Under the pieces are notes generated by a model. The model searched no databases. It had not been told where the DNA came from and saw only the letters and a program-made list of their open reading frames with translations. Of a DNA stretch of 64,000 nucleotides, positions 18,809-28,404 are shown one piece after another; position 1 is the first letter of the stretch; every line of letters begins with the position of its first letter. The position numbers and the translations under genes are program-made. Origin of the DNA: Flavobacterium denitrificans DSM 15936 (GTDB taxonomy: Bacteria > Bacteroidota > Bacteroidia > Flavobacteriales > Flavobacteriaceae); assembly GCF_000425445.1 (NCBI RefSeq), contig NZ_AUDL01000008.1, positions 434,001 through 498,000 on the forward strand, given 5' to 3'.

Positions 18809-19567
18809 TTACTTTCTTTTACGAGCATCTGGTTTACCGCCTTTGTTAAAGTTAGATTTGCCTCTAGGAGCATCTCCACCTTTACCACCACCTGTACCAG
18901 ATTGTTTTTTGTCCATTCCAGCAAGCGGAGAAAGCTCTCTCTTACCGTAAACTTCACCTTTCATGATCCATACTTTGATACCCATTCTACCGTAGGTAGT
19001 GTGAGCTTCAGCCAAAGCATAATCAATGTCAGCTCTGAAAGTTGATAGAGGAATTCTACCTTCTTTGAAACCTTCTGAACGCGCCATCTCCGCACCATTC
19101 AAACGACCAGAAATCAAAACTTTGATACCTTCAGCGTTCATACGCATAGAAGCAGCAATAGCCATTTTGATTGCACGTCTGTAAGAAATACGGCTTTCGA
19201 TTTGACGAGCGATGCTTGTAGCCACAAGATAAGCATCTAACTCAGGTCTTTTGATTTCAAAAATGTTAATTTGAACCTCTTTGTCAGTAACTTTCTTAAG
19301 TTCTTCTTTCAACTTGTCTACCTCTTGTCCACCTTTTCCGATAATGATACCAGGTCTAGCAGTAGTGATAGTAACGGTTACAAGTTTCAAAGTTCTCTCG
19401 ATGATTACTTTTGATACACTAGCTTTTGATAAACGAGCGTGGATATACTTTCTGATTTTGTGATCTTCAGCTAATTTATCGCCGTAATCATTTCCACCAT
19501 ACCAGTTTGAGTCCCATCCTCTGATGATACCAAGTCTATTTCCAATTGGATTTGTCTTTTGTCCCAT
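18809..19567 (-). CDS. rpsC: 30S ribosomal protein S3 (uS3)
   Basis: A 252-residue uS3 at the mRNA entry channel. It has the N-terminal [20 protein letters not shown], the type II KH domain with [15 protein letters not shown] loop ([18 protein letters not shown]), and the C-terminal signature [21 protein letters not shown] Gly/Lys-rich tail (about 220-252) extends beyond the E. coli length, as is common in the phylum. Confidence 0.98.
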   Translation of the reverse strand: MGQKTNPIGNRLGIIRGWDSNWYGGNDYGDKLAEDHKIRKYIHARLSKASVSKVIIERTLKLVTVTITTARPGIIIGKGGQEVDKLKEELKKVTDKEVQINIFEIKRPELDAYLVATSIARQIESRISYRRAIKMAIAASMRMNAEGIKVLISGRLNGAEMARSEGFKEGRIPLSTFRADIDYALAEAHTTYGRMGIKVWIMKGEVYGKRELSPLAGMDKKQSGTGGGKGGDAPRGKSNFNKGGKPDARKRK

Positions 19568-19572
19568 GCTGC

Positions 19573-19986
19573 TTAAGAATTGCTTTGTGTGTTATTGATA
19601 GCTCCAAGCACGATTGTTACGTGGTTAGAACGTTTTCTTATTCTGTGTGCACGACCTTGCGGAGCTGGACGAAGTCTTTTTAACATCATTCCACCATCTA
19701 CTCTGATCTCTTTAACAAATAATCCAGCTTCTTCTAAATTACCTTCACTATTTTTTTGCTCCCAGTTGTTGATTGCAGATAATAATAGTTTTTCTAATTT
19801 TCTTGAAGCTTCTTTAGAACTGAATCTTAAAATGTTAAGTGCTCTTTCTACCTTCTGACCTCTTACCAAGTCCGCTACTAAGCGCATTTTTCTAGGTGAA
19901 GTAGGGCAGTTATTCAATTTTGCGAAAGCGATAGACTTATTGGCCTCTTTTCTCGCATCTGCTGTTTCTCTTTTACGAACTCCCAT
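19573..19986 (-). CDS. rplV: 50S ribosomal protein L22 (uL22)
   Basis: A 137-residue uL22, part of the exit-tunnel wall. Core blocks: [30 protein letters not shown] and the beta-hairpin [20 protein letters not shown] that reaches the tunnel and is where macrolide-resistance changes arise; no deletion is evident. It follows rpsS by 8 bp. Confidence 0.97.
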
Positions 19987-19994
19987 TGCTTCTT

Positions 19995-20273
19995 TTATTT
20001 TTTACCTTTATTTTTTGCTCCAGCATGACCTCTAAAAGATCTAGTTGGTGAAAACTCTCCTAATTTGTGACCTACCATGTTTTCTGTTACGTAAACTGGT
20101 ACAAATTGACGGCCGTTATGAACTGCGATAGTTTGTCCAACGAAATCTGGTGTAATCATTGAAGCTCTAGACCAAGTCTTTACAACTGCATTTTTACCAC
20201 TTTCTACGTTTTCTTGAACTTTCTTGTCTAATTTATAATGAACGAAAGGTCCTTTTTTTAATGAACGTGCCAT
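19995..20273 (-). CDS. rpsS: 30S ribosomal protein S19 (uS19)
   Basis: A 92-residue uS19 of the 30S head: [40 protein letters not shown] and the signature [17 protein letters not shown]. It lies between rplB and rplV. Confidence 0.98.
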   Translation of the reverse strand: MARSLKKGPFVHYKLDKKVQENVESGKNAVVKTWSRASMITPDFVGQTIAVHNGRQFVPVYVTENMVGHKLGEFSPTRSFRGHAGAKNKGKK

Positions 20274-20279
20274 ATCTTA

Positions 20280-21104
20280 TTATTTCTTTCTACGTTCTAC
20301 GATATACTTGTTACTCGGGTTTTTCTTAGAACGAGTTCTGTAACCTTTAGCTGGCAATCCGTTTCTTGAACGTGGATGCCCTCCAGATGAACGTCCTTCA
20401 CCACCTCCCATTGGGTGATCAACTGGGTTCATCGCTACTGGTCTAGTTCTAGGTCTTCTTCCTAACCATCTTGTTCTACCTGCTTTACCAGATACAACTA
20501 ATTGGTGGTCAGAATTAGAAACAGCTCCAATTGTAGCCGAACAAGTTAACAAGATTAATCTTGTCTCACCAGATGGCATTTTAATTGTTGCATATTTCCC
20601 GTCTCTTGCCATTAACTGAGCAAAAGTTCCTGCTGAACGAGCAATAACAGCTCCTTGTCCTGGACGTAACTCAATACAAGATATAACAGTTCCAAGAGGA
20701 ATTCTGCTTAAAGGTAAAGTATTACCAATCTCTGGTTGAGATTCTGGCCCAGAAACTAATTTCTGACCAACTTTCAATCCGTTTTGAGCGATAATATAAG
20801 TTTTTGCCCCATCAGCATAAGCTAATAAAGCAATAAACGCAGTACGATTTGGATCGTATTCGATTGATTTCACTGTAGCTGGAATTCCATCTTTAGTTCT
20901 TTTGAAATCAATAATACGATATCTCTGCTTGTGACCACCACCCGTATAACGCATGGTCATCTTTCCTTGACTATTTCTACCTCCAGAGTTTTTTATCGGC
21001 GCTATCAAAGAGCGTTCCGGCTTATCAGTTGTAATGGCGTCATAACCATTCACAACTCTAAATCGCTGACCTGGGGTAATAGGTTTTAATTTTCTTACTG
21101 ACAT
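20280..21104 (-). CDS. rplB: 50S ribosomal protein L2 (uL2)
   Basis: A 274-residue uL2, needed for subunit association and peptidyl-transferase activity. It begins [20 protein letters not shown] and has the C-terminal signature [19 protein letters not shown] with the His implicated in peptidyl transfer. It lies between rplW and rpsS. Confidence 0.98.
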   Translation of the reverse strand: MSVRKLKPITPGQRFRVVNGYDAITTDKPERSLIAPIKNSGGRNSQGKMTMRYTGGGHKQRYRIIDFKRTKDGIPATVKSIEYDPNRTAFIALLAYADGAKTYIIAQNGLKVGQKLVSGPESQPEIGNTLPLSRIPLGTVISCIELRPGQGAVIARSAGTFAQLMARDGKYATIKMPSGETRLILLTCSATIGAVSNSDHQLVVSGKAGRTRWLGRRPRTRPVAMNPVDHPMGGGEGRSSGGHPRSRNGLPAKGYRTRSKKNPSNKYIVERRKK

Positions 21105-21113
21105 TTTTCTATC

Positions 21114-21404
21114 TTAGATATTGTTGTAAAAATCAATTGTTTCTCCTTCTTGTACTTGAACAATTGCTTTTTTGTATGCATTTGTCTTTCCACTGATTAA
21201 ACCACTTTTAGTGTATTTAGTAGATCTATCTGGTCTCACATTCATTGTGTTAACAGAAACGATAGTTACTCCATAAGCAGCTTCAACAGCTTTCTTAATC
21301 TCAACTTTGTTTGCTTTTTTGTTAACAACGAATCCGAAGCGATTTAGAACTTCACTTTCTTTGGTTACTTTTTCTGTTACTATAGGTCTGATAATGATGC
21401 TCAT
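21114..21404 (-). CDS. rplW: 50S ribosomal protein L23 (uL23)
   Basis: A 96-residue uL23, the docking site for trigger factor and SRP at the tunnel exit: IIIRPIVTEKVTKESEVLNR, FVVNKKANKVEIKKAVEAAYGV, and VNTMNVRPDRS. It follows rplD by 7 bp. Confidence 0.97.
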   Translation of the reverse strand: MSIIIRPIVTEKVTKESEVLNRFGFVVNKKANKVEIKKAVEAAYGVTIVSVNTMNVRPDRSTKYTKSGLISGKTNAYKKAIVQVQEGETIDFYNNI

Positions 21405-21411
21405 ATTCCTA

Positions 21412-22041
21412 TTATTTACTTAAATTTTCTTCAATTAACTCTAAAGAACCTTCCAAAAGCACTAAATTATTAGCGTTTAATATTGCGTAAGTGCTTAATT
21501 CTGAGCTAGTTACGACATTTGAAGCCTTTAAATTGCGTGACGACAAATATACATTTTTATTTGACTCACCCAACACGAATAGAGATTTTTTATTTTCTAA
21601 CCCTAAAGCTTTCAAAACGTTAATGAAATTTTTAGTGTTTGGCGCTTCAAAATTAAAGTCTTCAAGAACTACAATATTTGATTCTTTTGCTTTAATTGAG
21701 AAAGCTGATTTTCTAGCCAATCTTTTCAAGTTTTTATTCAATTTGAATGAATAACTTCTTGGTCTTGGCCCGAAAACTGTTCCTCCTCCTTTAAACAAAG
21801 GATTCTTAACACTTCCTGCACGAGCAGTACCAGTTCCTTTTTGTTTTTTAATCTTACGTGTACTTCCAGTTACTTCAGCTCTTTCTTTAGCTTTGTGAGT
21901 ACCCTGTCTTTGATTAGCAAGATATTGCTTAACATCAAGATATACAGCGTGATTGTTTGGCTCAATTGCGAATACTGAATCAGAAAGTTGAACTTTTCTT
22001 CCAGTATCTTTTCCGTTGAAATCTAATACTTTTACTTCCAT
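21412..22041 (-). CDS. rplD: 50S ribosomal protein L4 (uL4)
   Basis: A 209-residue uL4, a tunnel protein and, in E. coli, the autogenous regulator of the S10 operon. The ATG at 22041 ([19 protein letters not shown]) overlaps the rplC stop by one base (TAATG), a sign of translational coupling. The frame is open 15 codons further upstream inside rplC, but that part does not resemble L4. The Arg/Gly-rich tunnel loop ([20 protein letters not shown]) is present. Confidence 0.97.
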   Translation of the reverse strand: MEVKVLDFNGKDTGRKVQLSDSVFAIEPNNHAVYLDVKQYLANQRQGTHKAKERAEVTGSTRKIKKQKGTGTARAGSVKNPLFKGGGTVFGPRPRSYSFKLNKNLKRLARKSAFSIKAKESNIVVLEDFNFEAPNTKNFINVLKALGLENKKSLFVLGESNKNVYLSSRNLKASNVVTSSELSTYAILNANNLVLLEGSLELIEENLSK

Positions 22042-22658
22042 TACTTCTGAATGATTACGTAAGAGTTTTTGTGTCCTGGAATACATCCTTTAACAACAAG
22101 TAGGTTCTTTTCAGCAACTACTTTTAAAACTCTAAGGTTTTGAACTTTTACATTTTCTCCTCCCATTCTTCCAGCCATACGCATTCCTTTGAATACTCTA
22201 GATGGATAAGAAGAAGCTCCTACAGAACCTGGCGCTCTTAAACGGTTGTGCTGACCATGAGTAGCTTGCCCAACACCACCAAAACCGTGACGCTTAACAA
22301 CACCTTGGAAACCTTTACCTTTAGACACACCTTGTACATCTACAAATTCTCCTTCTTCAAAAATAGAAACATCAATAAGATCCCCTAATTTTTGTTCAGT
22401 TGCAAAATCTTGGAATTCAACGACTTTTTTCTTAGCAACAGTTCCAGCTTTCTTAAAGTGACCCAAAGCCGCTTTCGTAGAATGTTTCTCGTTTTTGTCA
22501 TCGAAACCAAGTTGCAACGCTTCATACCCGTCAACCTCATTGGTTCTGACTTGGGTAACAACGCATGGACCAGCTTCGATTACTGTACAAGGAATGTTTT
22601 TCCCGTTTTCGTCGAAAATACTAGTCATGCCGATTTTCTTACCAATTAACCCAGACAT
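22041..22658 (-). CDS. rplC: 50S ribosomal protein L3 (uL3)
   Basis: A 205-residue uL3, an assembly-initiator protein. It begins [20 protein letters not shown] and has the loop that approaches the peptidyl-transferase centre ([20 protein letters not shown], then [15 protein letters not shown]). It is the first gene of the long ribosomal transcript starting at the promoter 22728-22758 and is separated from rpsJ by 406 bp and a terminator. Confidence 0.98.
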   Translation of the reverse strand: MSGLIGKKIGMTSIFDENGKNIPCTVIEAGPCVVTQVRTNEVDGYEALQLGFDDKNEKHSTKAALGHFKKAGTVAKKKVVEFQDFATEQKLGDLIDVSIFEEGEFVDVQGVSKGKGFQGVVKRHGFGGVGQATHGQHNRLRAPGSVGASSYPSRVFKGMRMAGRMGGENVKVQNLRVLKVVAEKNLLVVKGCIPGHKNSYVIIQK

Positions 22659-22727
22659 AAATATTAATTATTAATTACTAAAATTCCCTTCAATTTGAAA
22701 ATAACAGAAATTTCCAAACAGGGAGTG

Positions 22728-22758
22728 CAAAAGTAGTTATTAAAATTGAATATACCAA
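22728..22758 (-). promoter_or_regulatory. Promoter of the rplC-to-rplQ ribosomal operon
   Basis: Minus-strand -7 TACTTTTG (22728-22735) and -33 TTTG (22756-22759) lie 20 nt apart, an excellent match to the Bacteroidota consensus. The same -7 sequence and spacing recur before rpsH. Confidence 0.75.
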
Positions 22759-23012
22759 ACAGTTACAAAAATTAAATCGCTCATAATCAAAATCCAAGCT
22801 CAAAACAAAGACTAAAAACGACCTTTTTTACCCCGAAATTCAATCTTATTTTTTCCTTCAACAAACAAATAACACTTAACAATTAATTAATAAAATCACA
22901 ACAAAAAAACTTCGCATCGCTTTAAAACAAAGGCATTTATACAAATTTTCCAAATAAATCCAACCTTAAATCCCCGTAAAAAGACACTGTGAAAGCTATT
23001 TTAAAAAACAAA

Positions 23013-23042
23013 AAAAAGCGAGACATTTCTGACTCGCTTTTT
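23013..23042 (-). terminator. Terminator of the str operon, after rpsJ
   Basis: AAAAAGCGAG (23013-23022) pairs perfectly with CTCGCTTTTT (23033-23042) across a 10-nt loop. On the minus strand it follows the rpsJ stop by 23 bp and ends in seven T. Confidence 0.85.
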
Positions 23043-23064
23043 ATATGAAAAAAATATAAAAAAA

Positions 23065-23370
23065 TTATACTTTTATCTCTACTTCAACACCACTTGGCAA
23101 TTCAAGTTTCATTAAAGCATCAATAGTTTTAGATGAAGATGAATAAATATCAATCAATCTCTTGTATGACATTACTTCAAATTGCTCTCTCGCTTTTTTG
23201 TTAACGTGCGGAGAACGCAATACAGTGAAAAGTTTTTTGTGAGTTGGCAACGGAATTGGACCTGTTACAACCGCTCCAGTAGTTTTTACTGTTTTTACGA
23301 TCTTTTCAGCAGATTTATCCACCAACATGTGATCGTAAGATTTTAGTTTTATTCTGATTTTTTGACTCAT
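23065..23370 (-). CDS. rpsJ: 30S ribosomal protein S10 (uS10)
   Basis: A 101-residue uS10, also the NusE antitermination factor: [43 protein letters not shown] block, and [14 protein letters not shown]. It is 10 bp after fusA, so it belongs to the rpsL-rpsG-fusA transcript, not to the rplC transcript. Confidence 0.98.
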
Positions 23371-23380
23371 TTTCTTTAAA

Positions 23381-25537
23381 TTAAGCGTTACCTTTTGCTT
23401 TTTTGATTACCTCTTCTGAAATATTAGAAGGTGTTTCTGCATAGTGAGAGAACTCCATTGTCGAAGTAGCTCTACCAGAAGATAATGTTCTTAATGTAGT
23501 TACATAACCAAACATTTCTGATAAAGGCACATCAGCTTTGATAGTCTTAGCACCATTTCTATCACCCATGTCATTAACTTGACCTCTACGACGGTTCAAG
23601 TCACCTACGATATCACCCATGTTTTCTTCAGGAGTAATAACTTCGATTTTCATGATTGGCTCAAGAATAACAGCTCCAGCAGCACGTCCAGATTCTTTAT
23701 AACCCATTCTAGCAGCTAATTCAAAAGAAAGAGCATCAGAATCCACAGGGTGGAAAGATCCGTCTAACAAAGTTACTTTCAAACTATCAACAGCGTATCC
23801 AGCCAATGGACCTGTTTTCATAGCCTCACGGAAACCTTTTTCAACAGCAGGGATATATTCTTTAGGAACGTTACCACCTTTTACCTCGTTAACGAACTGT
23901 AATCCAACTGGAACTTTACCATCAACTTCATCAGCAGGCTCGATTCTAAATACGATATCACCGAATTTACCACGACCTCCAGATTGTTTTTTGTACGTTT
24001 CTCTATGTTGAGCAGATTTAGTAAACGCCTCTTTGTACTCTACTTGTGGCTCACCTTGGTTAACCTCTACTTTAAACTCACGTTTCATACGATCAACTAA
24101 GATATCTAAGTGAAGCTCACCCATACCAGAAATAATAGTTTGACCTGAAGCCTCATCAGTTCTTACAGTAAATGTTGGATCCTCTTCAGCTAATTTAGCC
24201 AAAGCCATACCCATTTTATCAACGTCAGCTTTAGTTTTAGGCTCAATAGCAATACCAATTACTGGCTCTGGGAATTTCATAGATTCCAAGATAATTGGGT
24301 GCTTCTCGTCAGATAAAGTATCTCCAGTTTTGATATCTTTAAATCCTACAGCAGCTCCAATATCTCCAGCCTCAATAAATTCGATTGGATTTTGTTTGTT
24401 AGCGTGCATTTGGTAAATACGAGAAATTCTCTCTTTGTTACCAGAACGAGTATTTAAAACGTAAGAACCTGCATCTAAACGTCCAGAGTAAGCACGGAAG
24501 AAAGCTAAACGACCAACGAATGGGTCAGTAGCAATTTTAAATGCCAAAGCAGCGAACGGCTCTTTTACATCTGGTCTACGAATAATTTTAGTTTGATCTT
24601 CTTCTAATAATTCAGCATCATCAGGGTGAATTCCTTCAATACCTTCTTTATCTAATGGAGATGGTAAATACTTACAAACTGCATCCAACATAAATTGAAC
24701 ACCTTTGTTTTTGAAAGAAGAACCAGCAAGCATAGGAATGATTGCCATATCGATAGTAGCCGCTCTTAAAGCGTTGTTGATCTCTTCTTCAGTAATAGAA
24801 TTTTCATCTTCCATGTACTTATCTAAAAGATTTTCATCATAAGTTGCAATCTCTTCGATAAGGATAGAACGGTAATGCTTAACATCATCAACCATATCAG
24901 CTGGGATATCCACAACGTCAAAAGTAGCTCCTTGAGTTTCATCATGCCATACGATAGCTTGATTCTTAACTAAGTCAACAATACCTTTAAAATCTGCTTC
25001 ATCACCAATAGGCAAAGTAATTGCAACCGCATTTGATTTCAACATATCTTTAACCTGTCCGCATACAGCTAAAAAGTTAGCACCTTGACGGTCCATTTTA
25101 TTTACGAATCCCATACGAGGAACTCTATATTGATCAGCAAGTCTCCAGTTAGTTTCTGATTGAGGCTCAACACCATCAACAGCACTAAATAAGAAAACCA
25201 AACCATCAAGTACACGCAAAGAACGGTTTACCTCTACAGTAAAGTCAACGTGTCCAGGAGTATCAATAATGTTAAAGTGGTATGGTAACGATTCTGGAAT
25301 AACTTTACCTTGTACAGTTGGAAAGTTCCAGGTACAAGTTGTAGCAGCAGAAGTAATTGTAATACCTCTTTCTTGCTCTTGAGCCATCCAGTCCATTGTT
25401 GCAGCACCATCGTGTACCTCACCAATTTTGTGTGACTTTCCAGTATAAAAAAGAATACGCTCAGTTGTTGTTGTTTTACCAGCATCAATGTGAGCAGCGA
25501 TTCCGATATTTCTTGTATATTTTAAATCTCTAGCCAT
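23381..25537 (-). CDS. fusA: Elongation factor G
   Basis: A 718-residue EF-G, the GTPase that drives translocation on the ribosome. GTPase motifs: [16 protein letters not shown] (P-loop), [12 protein letters not shown] (switch I), DTPGHVDF (switch II) and [10 protein letters not shown] (base specificity). Domains II-V follow, including [18 protein letters not shown] of domain III and [20 protein letters not shown] of domain IV/V. It lies between rpsG and rpsJ, 11 bp and 10 bp away. Confidence 0.98.
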   Translation of the reverse strand: MARDLKYTRNIGIAAHIDAGKTTTTERILFYTGKSHKIGEVHDGAATMDWMAQEQERGITITSAATTCTWNFPTVQGKVIPESLPYHFNIIDTPGHVDFTVEVNRSLRVLDGLVFLFSAVDGVEPQSETNWRLADQYRVPRMGFVNKMDRQGANFLAVCGQVKDMLKSNAVAITLPIGDEADFKGIVDLVKNQAIVWHDETQGATFDVVDIPADMVDDVKHYRSILIEEIATYDENLLDKYMEDENSITEEEINNALRAATIDMAIIPMLAGSSFKNKGVQFMLDAVCKYLPSPLDKEGIEGIHPDDAELLEEDQTKIIRRPDVKEPFAALAFKIATDPFVGRLAFFRAYSGRLDAGSYVLNTRSGNKERISRIYQMHANKQNPIEFIEAGDIGAAVGFKDIKTGDTLSDEKHPIILESMKFPEPVIGIAIEPKTKADVDKMGMALAKLAEEDPTFTVRTDEASGQTIISGMGELHLDILVDRMKREFKVEVNQGEPQVEYKEAFTKSAQHRETYKKQSGGRGKFGDIVFRIEPADEVDGKVPVGLQFVNEVKGGNVPKEYIPAVEKGFREAMKTGPLAGYAVDSLKVTLLDGSFHPVDSDALSFELAARMGYKESGRAAGAVILEPIMKIEVITPEENMGDIVGDLNRRRGQVNDMGDRNGAKTIKADVPLSEMFGYVTTLRTLSSGRATSTMEFSHYAETPSNISEEVIKKAKGNA

Positions 25538-25548
25538 TTCTTTACGAA

Positions 25549-26025
25549 TTAAAATCTAAAGTGAGAGAATGCTTTGTTAGCCTCTGCCATTTTGTGAGTA
25601 TCCATTCTTTTCTTAACCGCAGCACCTTCTTCTTTAGCAGCAGCTAAACACTCTGACGCTAAACGTTGTGCCATAGATTTTTCATTTCTTCTTCTAGAAT
25701 AAAGTATCAACCACTTCATTGCCATAGAAATTTTTCTGTCTGGACGAATTTGCATTGGGATTTGGAATGTAGCTCCACCAACTCTACGGCTACGTACTTC
25801 TACGTGAGGCATAACGTTTGTTAAAGCATCTTTCCAGATCTCTAATGAAGTTTTCTCATCATTTTGCTTTTTAGTTTCAATGATATCAATAGCATCATAA
25901 AATACTTTAAAAGCTGTAGATTTCTTACCATCCCACATTAAGTTGTTCACAAAACGTGTTACTAATTGGTCGTTAAACCTTGGATCCGGTAAAAGTGGTC
26001 TTTTCTTTGCCGCTCTTTTTCTCAT
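25549..26025 (-). CDS. rpsG: 30S ribosomal protein S7 (uS7)
   Basis: A 158-residue uS7, which nucleates the 30S head and in E. coli represses the str operon. It starts [20 protein letters not shown] and has [20 protein letters not shown] and the C-terminal [12 protein letters not shown]. It follows rpsL by 24 bp. Confidence 0.98.
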   Translation of the reverse strand: MRKRAAKKRPLLPDPRFNDQLVTRFVNNLMWDGKKSTAFKVFYDAIDIIETKKQNDEKTSLEIWKDALTNVMPHVEVRSRRVGGATFQIPMQIRPDRKISMAMKWLILYSRRRNEKSMAQRLASECLAAAKEEGAAVKKRMDTHKMAEANKAFSHFRF

Positions 26026-26049
26026 GTCTTTTTCTTAAAAGTTTTTAAA

Positions 26050-26433
26050 TTACTTTTTTGCTTCTTTTGGGCGTTTAGCACCGTACTTAGATCTTCTTTG
26101 CGTTCTTCCTGCAACACCTGACGTATCAAGCGCTCCACGAACGATGTGATATCTAACACCTGGTAAATCTTTTACCCTTCCACCTCGCACTAATACTATC
26201 GAGTGCTCTTGTAGATTGTGTCCTTCTCCTGGGATGTAAGCATTCACCTCATTACCATTTGTCAAACGTACACGCGCAACTTTACGCATTGCAGAGTTTG
26301 GTTTTTTTGGTGTAGTAGTGTAAACACGCGTACAAACCCCTCTTCTTTGAGGACAAGAATCTAAAGCAACCGATTTACTCTTCTTAGTGATCTGAGTTCT
26401 TCCTGTTCTTACTAATTGTTGAATTGTTGGCAT
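26050..26433 (-). CDS. rpsL: 30S ribosomal protein S12 (uS12)
   Basis: A 127-residue uS12 of the decoding centre. The two segments where streptomycin-resistance changes occur are wild type: [16 protein letters not shown] and [13 protein letters not shown] both retain Lys. It is the first gene of the str operon and has its own promoter at 26487-26516. Confidence 0.98.
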
Positions 26434-26486
26434 AATTAATACTAAAAATTATTATGTTTATTAAATTCCCGCTTTTTACGGGGTTG

Positions 26487-26516
26487 CAAATGTATAAAAT
26501 ATTTTTCACTATACAA
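26487..26516 (-). promoter_or_regulatory. Promoter of the str operon (rpsL)
   Basis: Minus-strand -7 TACATTTG (26487-26494) and -33 TTTG (26514-26517), 19 nt apart. The predicted leader before rpsL is about 45 nt. Confidence 0.72.
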
Positions 26517-26600
26517 ACGTTAAACCATTAATTTTCAATAACCTTATTTATGCTTATGATTTTACAAACAAAGAATAGATATTTGCAATACTTTTAACAA

Positions 26601-28319
26601 ATGAAAAACCAGCTTTTGAAACTCATTTCCCAAATACTCTTTTTTTGCTTTATGAGCTACTCTGCTTATACTCAAAATTTACATCTGACAATAACAGGAA
26701 ACAATGAAGCTGAAAATCAAATTATTGACTCATTAACATACAAGACCAATCATCTCAATTTAAAATCATTATTTGACGAAGTAAAACAAACATCTGAAAA
26801 ACTGTCTCAAATTGGATACTTAGAAAACAACATTCTACATACTATTCAAATAAACGACAGTACTTACAGCTCTAAAATAGAACTAAAAACCCAAACTAAA
26901 TTTATACATATATATATAGGTATAAACAATTCTTTATTTTATTTTGAAAAAACAAAAAACGACACTATAATTCTCCCATACAACGAAGTCGCGAATTATT
27001 TGAATCAAAAAATAATTGACGCCGAAAAACAAGGTTTCGCCCTAAGCAAGATCAAATTAGAAAACATCAAAAAAAAGAATACCATAATGTACGCTGATTT
27101 AAATTTTAAATCAGAAAAAAAAAGAATCATAAACTCAATTATTTTAAATTATGCTGATCCAAAAGGAAAGGATTTTTTTCCGAAAGGGCATTTAAAACAA
27201 TTGAACAAAAAATACTTAAACAAAACATTCAATCAAGAAACTACACAACAACTTTATGACGACATAAACAGCTACGAATTTATTTCGCAAACCAAATATC
27301 CTGAAATATTATTTACAACTGACTCAACCAAAATCTATACCTACATTGAAAAAAGGAAAGCAAATACTTTTGACGGATATGTTGGATTTTCAAATGATGA
27401 CAATGATAAAGTCAACATAAATGGATACATAGACATTACACTCCTAAACACTCTTCACTCAGGAGAACAATTTTCCTTGTATTGGAAAAGTGACGGCAAT
27501 CAACAAAAAACATTCAATACCCGACTAGAAATCCCATATATATTTAAATCGGCACTAGGAGTAAAAGCACAGCTAAATATTTTCAAACAAGATAGTACTT
27601 TTCAAAACACAAAAACCGCAATTGATTTAGGCTATTATTTAAATTACAATTCCAGAATTTATGCCGGATACCAATCAACAGAGTCAAGCGATATTCAAAA
27701 TACAAACAACTCACTTATCAGCGATTTCAAAAATGCGTACTTTACATCGAGCTTTGACTATAAAAAAGTAGATCACAAAAACAATCTTATTCCAAGAAAA
27801 GCGCTAGTGAACTGGATTATTGGCTACGGAAAGAGAGACACCAACAACGATCCCGAAACAGCAGGACCAAGCACACAGTTTTACACGAACTTAAATGCGT
27901 CTTACAATTTTGAGATTAACCCTAAAAATTTCATTAACATAAATTCACAAAATTTTTACCTCAGTAGCAAAAACTACATTTCCAACGAATTATTCCGTTT
28001 TGGGGGAATGAATTCGATTCGTGGTTTTTTAGAAAACAGCCTACAATGTAATTTCAATTTTCTAATTCTGACCGAATACAGATATAAATTTTCCAATAAC
28101 ATTTATGCGCATACAATTGCCGATTATGGTATCTACCAAGATTTAACATCAACAATCGAACCCAACAAAACAAAAAAACTAATCGGACTTGGACTTGGAA
28201 CTGTTTTGCAAACACCAAACGGGCTACTAAGGATAAACCTTACAAACGGCGGGAAAAATGCTCAAGAATTACAATTATATAACACTATAGTAAATATATG
28301 TTATAATGTTAAATTTTAG
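26601..28319 (+). CDS. Omp85-like outer membrane beta-barrel protein with POTRA-like N-terminus
   Basis: A 572-residue exported protein. The N-terminus is a signal peptide (QILFFCFMSYSAYTQ). Residues about 25-250 look like several POTRA-type alpha/beta repeats, for example GNNEAENQIIDSLTY and the segments around 160-225. The C-terminal half is a predicted beta barrel, and Arg474 in GMNSIRGF matches the conserved (V/I)RG(Y/F) of the lid loop of the Omp85 superfamily. The protein ends on a barrel-like strand with terminal Phe (NICYNVKF). It is shorter than BamA (about 800) and closer in size to TamA or two-partner-secretion TpsB proteins, but no secreted partner gene is adjacent. It could insert or secrete outer-membrane or surface proteins; the client is unknown. 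Confidence 0.7.
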   Translation: MKNQLLKLISQILFFCFMSYSAYTQNLHLTITGNNEAENQIIDSLTYKTNHLNLKSLFDEVKQTSEKLSQIGYLENNILHTIQINDSTYSSKIELKTQTKFIHIYIGINNSLFYFEKTKNDTIILPYNEVANYLNQKIIDAEKQGFALSKIKLENIKKKNTIMYADLNFKSEKKRIINSIILNYADPKGKDFFPKGHLKQLNKKYLNKTFNQETTQQLYDDINSYEFISQTKYPEILFTTDSTKIYTYIEKRKANTFDGYVGFSNDDNDKVNINGYIDITLLNTLHSGEQFSLYWKSDGNQQKTFNTRLEIPYIFKSALGVKAQLNIFKQDSTFQNTKTAIDLGYYLNYNSRIYAGYQSTESSDIQNTNNSLISDFKNAYFTSSFDYKKVDHKNNLIPRKALVNWIIGYGKRDTNNDPETAGPSTQFYTNLNASYNFEINPKNFININSQNFYLSSKNYISNELFRFGGMNSIRGFLENSLQCNFNFLILTEYRYKFSNNIYAHTIADYGIYQDLTSTIEPNKTKKLIGLGLGTVLQTPNGLLRINLTNGGKNAQELQLYNTIVNICYNVKF

Positions 28320-28404
28320 TAGTAACCGAAAAAAGTTTAATCTAATATTAGGATAGTTAACAAATTATTAAGAGTTTTGCGATACTAATTCAAAATATTT
28401 AAAA

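Larger units (their letters stand above)
22659..23064 (-). other. Gap between rpsJ and rplC: terminator, spacer and new promoter
   Basis: This 406-bp AT-rich stretch holds no plausible gene. On the minus strand it contains, in order, the rpsJ terminator (23013-23042), about 250 bp with nothing recognisable, the rplC promoter (22728-22758) and a leader of roughly 60 nt. In many bacteria rpsJ and rplC are adjacent in one S10 operon; here the junction is broken. Confidence 0.7.

Noticed and set aside
22042..22086. Longer version of rplD starting inside rplC.
   Set aside because: The extra residues do not resemble uL4; the TAATG overlap start is typical of coupled ribosomal genes.
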